NCBI GenBank assembly: GCA_025354795.1
Contig: JANXMF010000207.1
Span: forward strand, 1 to 38,914
Length of the DNA: 38,914 nucleotides
Direction: 5' to 3'
DNA from: Pseudobdellovibrionaceae bacterium
Lineage (GTDB): Bacteria; Bdellovibrionota; Bdellovibrionia; Bdellovibrionales; UBA1609
The notes under the pieces were generated by a model, which saw nothing but the letters and a program-made list of their open reading frames with translations, did not search any database and had not been told where the DNA came from. The translations under genes and the position numbers were made by a program. Below are positions 1 through 8,484 of the stretch, piece by piece (the first letter of the stretch is position 1; each line of letters starts with the position of its first letter).

Positions 1-1
1 G

Positions 2-1030
2 ATTTTGCGCGAAGCGCGCGCGGGTAACGCAGAAAAACGCTTTTTTCACCTGCCCACTTACTTGCAAGAAGACTCCACGCCGCGGGTGAATTCTCAGCCA
101 CGCCACCGCGCCTATTTGAAAATTTCCGAGGGCTGCAAAAAACGTTGTGCATTTTGCGCCATCCCTCTGATCCGCGGCGATCTTCAATCGCGCACGCTCA
201 AGGGCATCGCCAGCGAGGCCAAGCTCTTGGTTGCAGGCGGCGCCAAAGAACTAATCGTGATCAGCCACGACTTCACCGACTTTGGCTGGGATTTGCGCAA
301 AAAAAATGCCGAGGCAATAGAGTCGCCGGACGAATTGCTGCGAGTGCTGGCCGATGAGTCCGGAGCGGAATGGATCCGCGTACTCTATCTCTATCCGGAT
401 GGAGTTTCCGAAAAAACCTTGGATTTAATTCGTAGACGCAAAAACCTGGTGAAGTATTTCGATATGCCCCTGCAACATATCAACAACGAAATGTTAAAAA
501 ACATGAACCGCCGCATGACCCGGCAAAAGATTGAGCAAACCTTGCACGACATTCGCGCGTGCATTCCCGAAGCCACACTGCGCACGCAATTTATCGTCGG
601 CTATCCCGGCGAGACCGAGGCGCACTTCGAGGAACTTCTGCGCTTCGTGGAAGAGATGCGCTTTGACCGGGTCGGCTGTTTTCAGTATTCGCAAGAGGAG
701 AACACTAAGGCCGGTACGCTTCCGGGCCAGGTGGATGAAGCGACTAAACAATATCGACATGACACGCTGATGGCGCTGCAAATGGAAATCTCGCGCGCCA
801 AACATCGCGAGTTCATCGGCAAGACCCTCGAGGTTTTGGTCGAAGGCTACAGTGAAGAAACTGATTTGTTGCTCATGGGCCGTCACTCCCAACAGGCTCC
901 TGACATTGATGGCGTCACTTACATCAACGATGGCCAAGCCAAAATCGGTGATATCGTGCGGGTTAAAATCACACAGTCGATGGACTATGATCTGCTGGGT
1001 GCAATTGTCCCGAGCGGCGGGCCGCAGTAA
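2..1030 (+). CDS. rimO: Ribosomal protein S12 methylthiotransferase RimO (5' end missing)
   Basis: Radical-SAM enzyme that methylthiolates an aspartate of ribosomal protein S12. The frame is open to the left window edge, so the N-terminal domain is outside; about 340 of the roughly 440 residues usual for the family remain. The radical-SAM cluster motif CKKRCAFC (CxxxCxxC) follows YLKISEG, a context typical of RimO rather than MiaB. The later segment CFQYSQEENTKA also fits RimO, and the last 60 or so residues look like the TRAM RNA-binding domain. It ends at TAA 1028-1030 with no clear terminator behind it. RimO is the confident choice; MiaB/MtaB are less likely. Confidence 0.92.
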   Translation: MLREARAGNAEKRFFHLPTYLQEDSTPRVNSQPRHRAYLKISEGCKKRCAFCAIPLIRGDLQSRTLKGIASEAKLLVAGGAKELIVISHDFTDFGWDLRKKNAEAIESPDELLRVLADESGAEWIRVLYLYPDGVSEKTLDLIRRRKNLVKYFDMPLQHINNEMLKNMNRRMTRQKIEQTLHDIRACIPEATLRTQFIVGYPGETEAHFEELLRFVEEMRFDRVGCFQYSQEENTKAGTLPGQVDEATKQYRHDTLMALQMEISRAKHREFIGKTLEVLVEGYSEETDLLLMGRHSQQAPDIDGVTYINDGQAKIGDIVRVKITQSMDYDLLGAIVPSGGPQ

Positions 1031-1111
1031 GATATTAGAATCATACACGTAATCGTTGACATCTGACGCCTTGCCCTGTGCAATGCGAATTGAGGGTTTG
1101 GGGGGGGTAAT

Positions 1112-1189
1112 GTGATTACTGGTCAATTTGTGATGATGTTTGTCTATTCCGTGGTGATTTTTTTCGTCGTCAATATGCTGGTCAATTAA
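1112..1189 (+). CDS. Possible 25-residue hydrophobic micro-protein
   Basis: A GTG-started frame of 25 codons lies between rimO and the next gene. The peptide begins MITGQFVMMF and is almost entirely hydrophobic, ending NMLVN, so it could be a single membrane segment. A run of seven G (1101-1107) sits four bases before the GTG and could act as a ribosome-binding site. A hairpin (1196-1204 with 1210-1218, loop of five, two G-T pairs) follows the stop. No family is recognised; it may be chance. Confidence 0.25.
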   Translation: MITGQFVMMFVYSVVIFFVVNMLVN

Positions 1190-1229
1190 GCACTATGGGA
1201 GCGAAGTTCTCGCTTCTACCAAGTTATGC

Positions 1230-1258
1230 TTGACGCTTATATCGCATTGCATTAAAAA
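1230..1258 (+). promoter_or_regulatory. Probable sigma70-type promoter for the outer-membrane protein gene
   Basis: TTGACG (1230-1235), a 17-base spacer, then TAAAAA (1253-1258). The expected transcription start is near 1265, leaving a leader of about 20 bases that contains the GGGAG ribosome-binding site (1276-1280) of the gene starting at 1286. Confidence 0.5.
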
Positions 1259-1285
1259 CTGAGCTCGCAAGTTTTGGGAGTTCCA

Positions 1286-2527
1286 GTGGCTTTTCATCTA
1301 AGTCGTGTCGGCCTTTGCCTCGTTCTGGTGGGTTCACTCCCACTGTCTGCCGACGTCATGTTTCACAACTCCCACACCTGGCGGCGCGCTAAACTCATCG
1401 TTCCAGGCCAGCAGATACTCTCGCTACAGAGTTTCTATCAAAACGTATCGAAACGCTTTTCGATGGATGGTCGATCCGAGCCCTTAGGGTCCGGTTACAC
1501 CCGCGCGGTGACGTGGGGTCAACTGTTACAGGCCGACAGCGTTGATAAGGCGAACGTACAAGCCTATATGAATCAAAATAATCTGGAGCCGGGTGGAGTT
1601 GCAGCGACCGCCAATTATCAGGTGGATACCGAGGAGCTTGGGTTTGGTTTCAACTGGGCTTACGGGCTCACGGACAATTGGATGCTCGGCATCGATATTC
1701 CGCTCACTTTGCGTAAGACTCGTGTTCGTCAGAGAGTGGACATGACCCCGATTCCCGCCCAGACTGCGGTCACAGCCAAGTCCGCGGCTATTAGTCGGAC
1801 CGAGTTGCAAAATAAAGTCCGCGCGCTAGCCGAGAGTCAGCTGGCGGCATCGGGCTACGATCAGGTGCCTGAACAGAGAAAGAGCTGGGACTTTGGCGAT
1901 ATCAGCCTGCTCAGCCAAGTTCTGCTGCGCGAGTCCTACCATTGGAATTGGTCGCTGCAGCAGCTGGTGCGTTTGCCGACCGCGCAAAGTCCGCGCACCT
2001 CCGATTACATTTCTTCGGCGCAAGGCGAGGGCGCGGTCAATCTGGGGCTGGCCACGCTGTTTGATTATCAAACCTTAGGCTGGCTGTGTGGCGTTCGCGG
2101 TGGATATGTCTATCAGCTTCCCGATCGTCCGAAAGTGCGCGTGCCGAGTTCCGACGCCACCGACAGCGGCCGCATCGAACCCAAAGTCGACCGCCAATCT
2201 GGAAGCTGGTGGTGGGCGGCGGCCGACACCGAAACCAAGCTAAGCCGACGTGTTAAGCTGGCGCTGGAGTATTCATATTTAATGAGAGCCAAGGACCGCT
2301 ACAGCGGAGAAACCCTGACGGCCGCCGACCGCGCCCGTCTTGCCGACGGCACCGATCAGCGGCTGCACCAAACGCGCGTTGGATTTCTGTTTCGTCTCAA
2401 CCCTGAGTCTTCGCGCAACAGCGTGCTGAACAAATGGGTGGCCTCGATCGACTACACTTATCCTTGGATTGGCCGCAACGCCAATGATAGCGCCCGCACC
2501 TCGCTCGAACTGATCAATTATTTTTGA
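1286..2527 (+). CDS. Probable outer-membrane beta-barrel protein
   Basis: Exported protein of 413 residues with no recognised family name. From GTG 1286 it has a signal peptide (MAFHLSRVG, hydrophobic core LCLVLVGSLPL, cleavage after SA). GTG 1286 is preferred over the upstream TTG 1274 because GGGAG at 1276-1280 is correctly spaced for it. The mature part has alternating aromatic and polar strands such as LGFGFNWAYGLTDNWMLGID and WWWAAADTETKLSRRVKLAL, and the last residue is Phe, the usual signal for outer-membrane insertion. This suggests a transporter or porin-like barrel. Its 3' end overlaps the convergent solute-binding gene by 14 bases. Confidence 0.7.
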   Translation: MAFHLSRVGLCLVLVGSLPLSADVMFHNSHTWRRAKLIVPGQQILSLQSFYQNVSKRFSMDGRSEPLGSGYTRAVTWGQLLQADSVDKANVQAYMNQNNLEPGGVAATANYQVDTEELGFGFNWAYGLTDNWMLGIDIPLTLRKTRVRQRVDMTPIPAQTAVTAKSAAISRTELQNKVRALAESQLAASGYDQVPEQRKSWDFGDISLLSQVLLRESYHWNWSLQQLVRLPTAQSPRTSDYISSAQGEGAVNLGLATLFDYQTLGWLCGVRGGYVYQLPDRPKVRVPSSDATDSGRIEPKVDRQSGSWWWAAADTETKLSRRVKLALEYSYLMRAKDRYSGETLTAADRARLADGTDQRLHQTRVGFLFRLNPESSRNSVLNKWVASIDYTYPWIGRNANDSARTSLELINYF

Positions 2528-4082
2528 GTCGCCAATAAAAGGGAATGCGGTCTTCGCTGCCTTTCGGCACTTCGATACGCTGGTTTAGCAAGTAGACGCC
2601 GTCGGTGGATTCAAATCCCACAATCTTAATCGTCAGTTGATCGATGCGGGCGGCGATTTTCATTTCCAGTAGCAATCGTTGCTTGGGATCAAAAGCAGAG
2701 GGAAGCTCTGCAAGCCATTTGTCCACCTGCTTATCGGCTAACCCCACATAATTAAAGGCCGCGCCAGATTGGAGCACGCTGGGAATTACGCTCGACCAAT
2801 CGGAGGCGATGCTGGCGAAAAGCTCGAATTTCTTTTCATTAAGCACTTTCCAGGTGTTAGACGGTTCGGTTTTTTGCAGGTTGAAAACCACGCCGATATT
2901 GGCGGCATCTTCTTTGAGCAAACCTAAAAATGGCTCAAGGTTGGCGTCCTCATAGAGGATTTGCAGTTTCAAAGTCTGACCGTCCTTATTCACCAAAACT
3001 GGTTGATCGGCCGCTTGTTTCCAGCCCTCCTCCTTAAGAAGTTTCGCGGCCCGCTTCGGTTCATAAACGTAGCCATGGCCTGGCTTAAAAAAGGGTGACG
3101 AGCGCCCAAAGTACGACTGGGAAGGAACCAAGTGTCCATGGAAAACCTTGGTGGCAAGTGCCTCGCGATTGAGCAAAAGATTAAGTGCCTCACGCACATG
3201 GATGTTGGCGAGAACCGGGTTTTTCAAATTCATTTCGATGCCCAATGTATGCGCGAAATTGCGGGCGTGGCTGTGATGGTAGAAGGTTTTCCCATGGCTT
3301 GACGCCACCATCTCTTTTACCAAGTCGACGTCCACCGGGGATTTCAATTCCGCGACATCCATTTCGCCTTTGCCGACCATTGCCGCCGCAGTCCAGGCAT
3401 CCGGTTGCACACGGAACAAAACTTCCGGGAAGGTATGGGTTTTTGCAAGCTGAGGATCACCGCGGCCCCACCATTTGGGATTTTGTTTGAGCAGGATTTG
3501 TTTGCCCGGCACAAAGCGTGAAAGCACGTAGGGGCCAGTTCCAAGAATGGTTTTGTCCCAGTCCGCACGGGCGCGCAAAAAATAACCCGAAGGATAAATG
3601 CGCAGCTGGGTCGCCACCATTTTCCACAATTCAAAATCGACATGGTCACAAGTGAAGCGCACTTCGCCGGGAGCGCCGGCCTCGACCTTTTGCACCCCGA
3701 CAAAAATGTTCTGCCATGCGGCACCCTTTAGAGCCGGATCAAAGAGCATCTTGAAGGAATACACCACATCCTCCGCAATCAGTCGATGGCCGTCGGAAAA
3801 CTGCACGTCTGGCCGCAATTTAAAGGTAAAAACCTTTCCGTCCTTCGAGATCGTCCAACTGCTCGCAAGCACAGGTCGATAGGTGCCATCGTCGTCGAGG
3901 TGGGCCAGTCGTTCCACCACTAAGTCGGTGACGACCAAAAAATTTCCATTGTCGAGCGTGAACGGATGAATGGAATGAATCGGGCTAGCCAAGCTAAATA
4001 CGACGGGTTTATTTGGAGCGCCCCATGCGCTCACCAACCCAAGTAAGAGCCATTTACTGAGTAAAATTATAAATATCGCCAT
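2514..4082 (-). CDS. Peptide-type ABC transporter solute-binding protein (family 5)
   Basis: Periplasmic binding protein of the DppA/OppA superfamily, 522 residues. The signal peptide starts MAIFIILLSKWLLLGLVSAW. Family features include VVTDLVVERLAHLDDDGTYRPVLASSW-type N-terminal sequence, FKLRPDVQFSDGHRLIAEDV, and the middle segment with VREALNLLLNREALA. The start is ATG 4082, inside the 3' end of hpt (29-base overlap), so the signal peptide and the end of Hpt share DNA in different frames. No permease or ATPase genes are nearby, so it is an orphan binding protein; the substrate, likely peptides, cannot be told from sequence. The Shine-Dalgarno is weak, consistent with translational coupling to hpt. 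Confidence 0.85.
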   Translation of the reverse strand: MAIFIILLSKWLLLGLVSAWGAPNKPVVFSLASPIHSIHPFTLDNGNFLVVTDLVVERLAHLDDDGTYRPVLASSWTISKDGKVFTFKLRPDVQFSDGHRLIAEDVVYSFKMLFDPALKGAAWQNIFVGVQKVEAGAPGEVRFTCDHVDFELWKMVATQLRIYPSGYFLRARADWDKTILGTGPYVLSRFVPGKQILLKQNPKWWGRGDPQLAKTHTFPEVLFRVQPDAWTAAAMVGKGEMDVAELKSPVDVDLVKEMVASSHGKTFYHHSHARNFAHTLGIEMNLKNPVLANIHVREALNLLLNREALATKVFHGHLVPSQSYFGRSSPFFKPGHGYVYEPKRAAKLLKEEGWKQAADQPVLVNKDGQTLKLQILYEDANLEPFLGLLKEDAANIGVVFNLQKTEPSNTWKVLNEKKFELFASIASDWSSVIPSVLQSGAAFNYVGLADKQVDKWLAELPSAFDPKQRLLLEMKIAARIDQLTIKIVGFESTDGVYLLNQRIEVPKGSEDRIPFYWRLKNN

Positions 4083-4566
4083 AGTTACGGCCGATCTCTT
4101 CGGAGTCCATGCCGTAGCCGATGACAAAACGGTCTTCGATGGTGCGACCAACGTAATCCGGATTGAGCGGCAACTCACGCAGCGCGGGCTTGTCGAGCAA
4201 GGTCACAATCTTTAACGTGGCCGGGTACGAGGCATTGATGCGCGCCTTTAAGAAGCTGAGCGTGCGGCCGGCGTCGATGATCTCCTCGATAATCAGCACA
4301 TGTTTGCCCTGAATATCCACTGAAATGTCCTTAACGATCCGACAACTCTCACCCTTAGGCGACGTGACGTAAACGAAATCTATTACTTGCGGAAGCTTAA
4401 TCTTGCGCGAAAGATCGGCCATAAAAAGCACCGAACCTTTAAGCGGGCAGATCATCACCAGCTCTTTGCCCTCGAAGTCGCGCTCGATCTCGCGCGCCAA
4501 ACCCGCGACCATTTCGTCGATCTCTTTGCGGCTGATTGATGGTATCATTCCTTCGCGCATCTGCAT
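4054..4566 (-). CDS. hpt: Hypoxanthine/guanine phosphoribosyltransferase
   Basis: Purine salvage enzyme transferring phosphoribosyl from PRPP to hypoxanthine or guanine; 170 residues, normal for the family. The PRPP-binding loop is VLIIEEIIDAGRTL (residues 90-103); most homologues have E-D where this has E-E, a mild change. The N-terminal flexible-loop segment LKGSVLFMADL and the C-terminal DRFVIGYGMD are also typical. The start ATG has a strong AGGAG about five bases upstream. It lies 11 bases after the TPR gene and overlaps the solute-binding gene downstream, so all are probably one transcript from bamD. Confidence 0.92.
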   Translation of the reverse strand: MQMREGMIPSISRKEIDEMVAGLAREIERDFEGKELVMICPLKGSVLFMADLSRKIKLPQVIDFVYVTSPKGESCRIVKDISVDIQGKHVLIIEEIIDAGRTLSFLKARINASYPATLKIVTLLDKPALRELPLNPDYVGRTIEDRFVIGYGMDSEEIGRNYGDIYNFTQ

Positions 4567-4577
4567 AAATACTCCTT

Positions 4578-5312
4578 TTATATATCAATGGACCGATGGG
4601 TGATCGCCTGCGCCTGGCGCAACAAGCGTTGTGCCTCCGCATGGCTCGGATCGCGGTGAGTGGTAGCCTCCCACTGCTCTATCGCACCTTGCACGTCGCC
4701 GCTGTCATAAAGCATTTTACCCAGGCGCACGCGCGCACTCAGGAATCCGGGAAAATCTTTGATTAGCGAGCGCAGTTCTTTGATCGCTTTGTCGAGATCT
4801 TCGAGGCGAACAAAACATTCGACAATTTTCATGGTCAGTTCAGGCTTGCGATTGCTAAGCGACAAGGCCTTGTAGTTCTGCTCGAGGGCCTCTTTGAAGC
4901 GGCCGTGGTGAAAATACATTTCTCCCAGCTCATCATGCTTCACGCTGAATTTTTCGTTGATGTAGGGGTCTTCATTGGCGGACTGCTTGTTGAGCAAATC
5001 GCGGGCTTCTTCAAAGACCTTGCGACCCTCGGCGTATTTGCCGATATCGTTTAAAATAATGCTAAGACCCACGCTGGCATCGGTAAAGGTGGGCTCGATT
5101 TCGAGCGCGCGGCGGAAAGCACGGATCGCTTTATTAAACTTGCCTTGATCGTAGTAAATGGTGCCGAGCATATGGAAGACTTCGGGAGACTTGGCGTTTT
5201 TGAGAATGAGTTGATTGAGCAAGGGTTCGGCAAAGGCATACTTGTTTTCGCGGAAGTACTCGCGTGCGCTAAGTAGAAGCTCGTCGCTACTAGATATTGC
5301 TTCCAATCTCAC
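4578..5312 (-). CDS. Tetratricopeptide-repeat protein
   Basis: 244-residue protein made mostly of TPR units, for example LGTIYYDQGKFNKAIRAFRR, LGEMYFHHGRFKEALEQNYK and LGKMLYDSGDVQGAIEQWEA. No signal peptide or membrane segment is visible, so it is probably a cytoplasmic scaffold. The GTG start at 5312 overlaps the end of bamD by 23 bases; a TTG at 5306, with GAGG seven bases upstream, is an alternative start. Its position between bamD and hpt gives no firm function. The TPR call is secure; the role is unknown. Confidence 0.8.
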   Translation of the reverse strand: MRLEAISSSDELLLSAREYFRENKYAFAEPLLNQLILKNAKSPEVFHMLGTIYYDQGKFNKAIRAFRRALEIEPTFTDASVGLSIILNDIGKYAEGRKVFEEARDLLNKQSANEDPYINEKFSVKHDELGEMYFHHGRFKEALEQNYKALSLSNRKPELTMKIVECFVRLEDLDKAIKELRSLIKDFPGFLSARVRLGKMLYDSGDVQGAIEQWEATTHRDPSHAEAQRLLRQAQAITHRSIDI

Positions 5313-6042
5313 GCCTCGCTTTCTCGGCTTCCGAGCTGTCTTTGAATTCGCTGTCTAACTTATGAAAATAAGTTTTGGCTTTGGCCAGTTCTTTCAATTT
5401 GTAGGCGCTCACTGAGGCTCCATAGAGCGCCTTGGCATCGAAACCGAGGTTTGGATATTTGTCCAGCAATCCCTCAAAGCGGCTCAGGGCACTCTCGTAA
5501 TGATCGCGGATGAAATAAAAGTGCGCGACGTACCATTCCTTTTCGGCCAACATCTTTAGGGCCTTGGTTTTGTTTTCCTTAGCCTCGCCAACGTATTGGC
5601 TTTTGGGAAAAGACTGCACCACTTCGTCGAAGTACAAAATCGCGCGATCGGCCACCGACAGATCGCGGTCGATTGTCGACGGCAGCTGATTAAAAAAGCT
5701 GAGACCTAAACGAAATGTGACATAGTCGATCTGCGCATGCGTGGGATGGAGCTCCTTAAACACTTGATACGAACTTTGGGACTCGACAAATTCCTCGCGT
5801 TTAAAATGAATCTCGGCGATTCGCAGTTCGGCCTCGGCCGCTAACTTAGAATACGGATGTTTGTTTTTAAGCTGAGTGTACTGGGTGATGGCTTCTTCAA
5901 AGCGCTCATCCTTTTCATATTTCTCGGCAAGTTTATAAGCGCCTTCGGGCGTACTGGTGTCGATGTCTGGCGTCGACGAACAACCAGGCAGAAAATGAAG
6001 GCAAAGGAGGCCGGCTAAAAGGAGGCGTTTACAGCTCATCAT
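5290..6042 (-). CDS. bamD: Outer-membrane assembly lipoprotein BamD
   Basis: Essential lipoprotein of the BAM complex that inserts beta-barrel proteins into the outer membrane. 250 residues, close to the usual 245. The signal peptide MMSCKRLLLAGLLCLHFLPG ends at Cys21, a slightly unusual lipobox (LPGC) with Pro at -2. TPR-like segments follow, including YTQLKNKHPYSKLAAEAELR and RYFDEVVQSFPKSQY-like sequence, both typical of BamD. The start is ATG 6042 or 6039. There is no clear ribosome-binding site, and a promoter -10 box lies only nine bases before the ATG. It heads the bamD-TPR-hpt-SBP cluster. Confidence 0.88.
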   Translation of the reverse strand: MMSCKRLLLAGLLCLHFLPGCSSTPDIDTSTPEGAYKLAEKYEKDERFEEAITQYTQLKNKHPYSKLAAEAELRIAEIHFKREEFVESQSSYQVFKELHPTHAQIDYVTFRLGLSFFNQLPSTIDRDLSVADRAILYFDEVVQSFPKSQYVGEAKENKTKALKMLAEKEWYVAHFYFIRDHYESALSRFEGLLDKYPNLGFDAKALYGASVSAYKLKELAKAKTYFHKLDSEFKDSSEAEKARREIGSNI

Positions 6043-6051
6043 GTGCCCCGA

Positions 6052-6081
6052 AGTTTACTGAACCGGGGGAAGCAAAGTCAA
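6052..6081 (-). promoter_or_regulatory. Probable bamD promoter
   Basis: On the minus strand TTGACT (6081-6076), 18 bases, TAAACT (6057-6052). Only nine bases separate the -10 from the bamD ATG at 6042, predicting a transcript with essentially no leader. Confidence 0.5.
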
Positions 6082-6107
6082 TGTGGGACGCGCGCCGGGA
6101 CTGCTTT

Positions 6108-7166
6108 TTAAGAGCGCGTATCAATCAAATGCCGATAAATCGTAGTCACCGTGACCTTCAAAGTGCTCGCCACCGGAATCGAAATAATCATCCCCAAAAT
6201 ACCCATCACCTGCGCGCCCGCGATGATCACCACAATCACCGTGACCGGATGCAAATCCACAATCCGCGCCACCATCATCGGAATCAAAACACCGGCGTCA
6301 ATCGCCTGCGCCACGATGTAGACCAGCGCGACCAGCAACACCTCAAGACCGGAGTAACCATTCACCAGCGCAATCAAAAACGCAGGAACCGCGCCCATGA
6401 TCGGGCCAAGGTACGGAATAAAATTCGTCAGCCCCGCCACCACACCGAGAAGAATCGCATAAGGGAATGAAATCAAGACCAACCCGCCGGTCGTGACCAG
6501 GCCGACGATTAAACTTTCCAATATACGGGCGCGCACGAATTGCCCGATCTGAAAGTTAATCTGATGCACCAAACTCAGCGCCGTTTCAAACAGCTGATTG
6601 GGCACTAAGCCGAGCATAAGGTTCACTGCCGCCCGCCCGTCTTTCACCATGAAAAACGCTAAAAACGGACCAAGGAGCATAACGGTGAGCAGGGTTTTCA
6701 CGAAACTCGGCGCGTGGTCAAAGAAATCTTTGGTCCATTGGGTCAGTTGCGTTTCCACATTCGCGGTCACATTCAATTTGATCAATGGGCCGGCAATGTC
6801 GTGAATCTTGGCTTCGACTTCAGAGATAAAACGCCCGAGCCCGAGAATAAAACGCGGCATATCGGTTTGCAGCCCGGAAAGCGTCGAACCCAAATACGGA
6901 AACAGCACTAGGGAGACAAAAACCAACGAGACTCCCACCAGCGAAAACACCGCCGCGGTGGCCAAACCGCGCGACACCCGTTGCCGCTCTAAATGATTCA
7001 CGAGAGGGCCAAGCGTGTAAGAAATCACAAACGCAAGCAACGACGACACCAACAAATTCTCAACGGCCACCACCACCACAAACACCAAAAGTAAAAGCGC
7101 CATCAGACCGATCAGCTTCCAGCGATTGGCGCGCATTAGACTGGATTGCGAAATCACCATACTCAT
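6108..7166 (-). CDS. AI-2E family membrane transporter (PerM/TqsA/YdiK-like)
   Basis: 352-residue polytopic membrane protein. Family hallmarks are the two N-terminal membrane segments, the amphipathic middle region with AFFMVKDGRAAV, and the C-terminal LTNFIPYLGPIMGAVPAFLI and DLHPVTVIVVIIAGAQVMG blocks. Members export small molecules, including autoinducer-2 in TqsA, or act as Na+/H+ antiporters; the substrate here is unknown. Its ATG overlaps the stop of the upstream cyclic-nucleotide-binding gene in an ATGA junction, so the two are translationally coupled. It ends 66 bases before bamD, which has its own promoter. Confidence 0.88.
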   Translation of the reverse strand: MSMVISQSSLMRANRWKLIGLMALLLLVFVVVVAVENLLVSSLLAFVISYTLGPLVNHLERQRVSRGLATAAVFSLVGVSLVFVSLVLFPYLGSTLSGLQTDMPRFILGLGRFISEVEAKIHDIAGPLIKLNVTANVETQLTQWTKDFFDHAPSFVKTLLTVMLLGPFLAFFMVKDGRAAVNLMLGLVPNQLFETALSLVHQINFQIGQFVRARILESLIVGLVTTGGLVLISFPYAILLGVVAGLTNFIPYLGPIMGAVPAFLIALVNGYSGLEVLLVALVYIVAQAIDAGVLIPMMVARIVDLHPVTVIVVIIAGAQVMGILGMIISIPVASTLKVTVTTIYRHLIDTRS

Positions 7167-7705
7167 AGTTTTTCGCTGACCCGGCGGAGGTCCTCTTTGA
7201 GTTCGGTGACTTTGAGTGTGGTTTCCTTAAGCCGGCGGCCCAGTACTTCGCCTAAGCGCAACAGAATTTTGACGCCAGTGGCGGGCTGGCGATCGAGGAT
7301 CTCAAACAAGTCTGGTTTAAAAAAACCGATTAAGCTCGACTCTTCCGCGGCAATGGCCGTGGCGGTACGGCGCGAGTTAGGCTCCACCAACGATAGCTCG
7401 CCCAGAAAATCGCCGCCGCGTAAGCGCGTGACCAATTGGCTGCGCACGGGGAGTGAATCGGAACTAAACGAATCGACAAAAATATCCAGGGCGCCATGAA
7501 GCAAGACATACATGCCCACACCCACCTCGCCTTGGCGAAAGATGCTTTCCCCGGCCTTAAAGGTGCGCACGTGAACTGTATCTTTGACAAAGCGCAGCTC
7601 CTTTTTGGCGAGAGTGCTAAAGACTATAGTTTGACGCAGAGCATCAAGAACCTCTTGATCCTGGTCGGATTGGCGAAAAAAATTGTCCCAGACGATATTT
7701 GTCAT
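7163..7705 (-). CDS. Stand-alone cyclic-nucleotide-binding-domain protein
   Basis: 180-residue soluble protein with one cNMP-binding fold (about residues 25-145). It shows FKAGESIFRQGEVGVGMYVL and the phosphate-binding-cassette region GDFLGELSLVEPNSRRTATA, in which the GEL and Arg residues that contact the nucleotide are present. There is no DNA-binding domain such as in CRP, and the C-terminal 35 residues form a charged helix. It could be a regulatory partner, perhaps of the coupled AI-2E protein; this is inference. The start is one base after the TGA of the TPR/SH3 gene (TGA-G-ATG), and its own stop overlaps the next start. Confidence 0.85.
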   Translation of the reverse strand: MTNIVWDNFFRQSDQDQEVLDALRQTIVFSTLAKKELRFVKDTVHVRTFKAGESIFRQGEVGVGMYVLLHGALDIFVDSFSSDSLPVRSQLVTRLRGGDFLGELSLVEPNSRRTATAIAAEESSLIGFFKPDLFEILDRQPATGVKILLRLGEVLGRRLKETTLKVTELKEDLRRVSEKL

Positions 7706-7706
7706 C

Positions 7707-8477
7707 TCATTGGCCCGTCGTTAAAAAGATTTCTGACGCTTTGACCCAGCCGGTGTCACCTTCGGCATTCTGCACCTGCACCCAGTGATCTTGTTGCCGA
7801 TGCACAAAAACTTCATTGCCCCCACTGAGATCAAAGAGGCTTACGCCATCGTCCGCCGGCAAGCTTCGGCCGCTGACTTTGGCGCCAATAATGGTGGCGC
7901 GCGGAGTAAGACTTTCTTTTCCCTTAAGAATACCTAGCAGACTTGACGCCAGGAACAGTGCTAGCGCCACTGCCGCTAAAGTTGGGAAAGGAGGAAGTGC
8001 CGTTTCACTCTCTAGGGCCAGGCGACGGCGACTTAAATAACGAATCCAAAGTGTACCGCCCAGACCCAGCAAGAGCGCGTTTAGGCACAGCAATTCCGCA
8101 AACGACAGAGTCTCCAAATTGCGCTGCACCCACAGAGTCAGACCGTCGCGCTCGAGCGGCCGCATTTGCATTTTGCTCTCCAGCAGATCGCGTCCCGCAC
8201 GCGCCGGACGAAAGCGTGGATCGAGATATAGCGCTTTGCGCCAAAGAGCTAGTGCAAAAGGTTTTTGATCGAGCTGATAGACTGCGAGCGCTAGGTTATT
8301 GAGCAGACTCGGATTCGCGCTATTTTGGTCCAGCAGCTTTTGGAACGCATCGCGCGCTTCGGTATATTGTTGCTTTTGATAAGCGGCAAGACCTTTTTGT
8401 AAGGTGACGTCACTCTCACTTGAGGCTGCGACTAAGGCGCCGTAAATAAAGATGGTCACGATCACTGCACGCAACAT
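7707..8477 (-). CDS. Membrane protein with TPR and SH3b domains (BatE-like layout)
   Basis: 256 residues from ATG 8477. The N-terminal signal or anchor MLRAVIVTIFIYGALVAA is followed by TPR units (AAYQKQQYTEARDAFQKLL; LALAVYQLDQKPFALALWRK), two membrane segments (ELLCLNALLLGLGGTLWI and TLAAVALALFLASSLLGIL), and a C-terminal bacterial SH3 domain with HWVQVQNAEGDTGWVKASEI. This order matches BatE-type proteins of aerotolerance (Bat) clusters, but no MoxR or VWA genes are seen here, so the name is not given. The longer reading frame to 8561 would run into the divergent gene. It leads the three-gene cluster ending in the AI-2E protein. Confidence 0.78.
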   Translation of the reverse strand: MLRAVIVTIFIYGALVAASSESDVTLQKGLAAYQKQQYTEARDAFQKLLDQNSANPSLLNNLALAVYQLDQKPFALALWRKALYLDPRFRPARAGRDLLESKMQMRPLERDGLTLWVQRNLETLSFAELLCLNALLLGLGGTLWIRYLSRRRLALESETALPPFPTLAAVALALFLASSLLGILKGKESLTPRATIIGAKVSGRSLPADDGVSLFDLSGGNEVFVHRQQDHWVQVQNAEGDTGWVKASEIFLTTGQ

Positions 8478-8484
8478 GTGAAAA

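Noticed and set aside
494-1126. 210-codon frame on the minus strand over rimO
   Set aside because: Antisense to an unmistakable RimO; the peptide has no recognisable motif and no ribosome-binding site.
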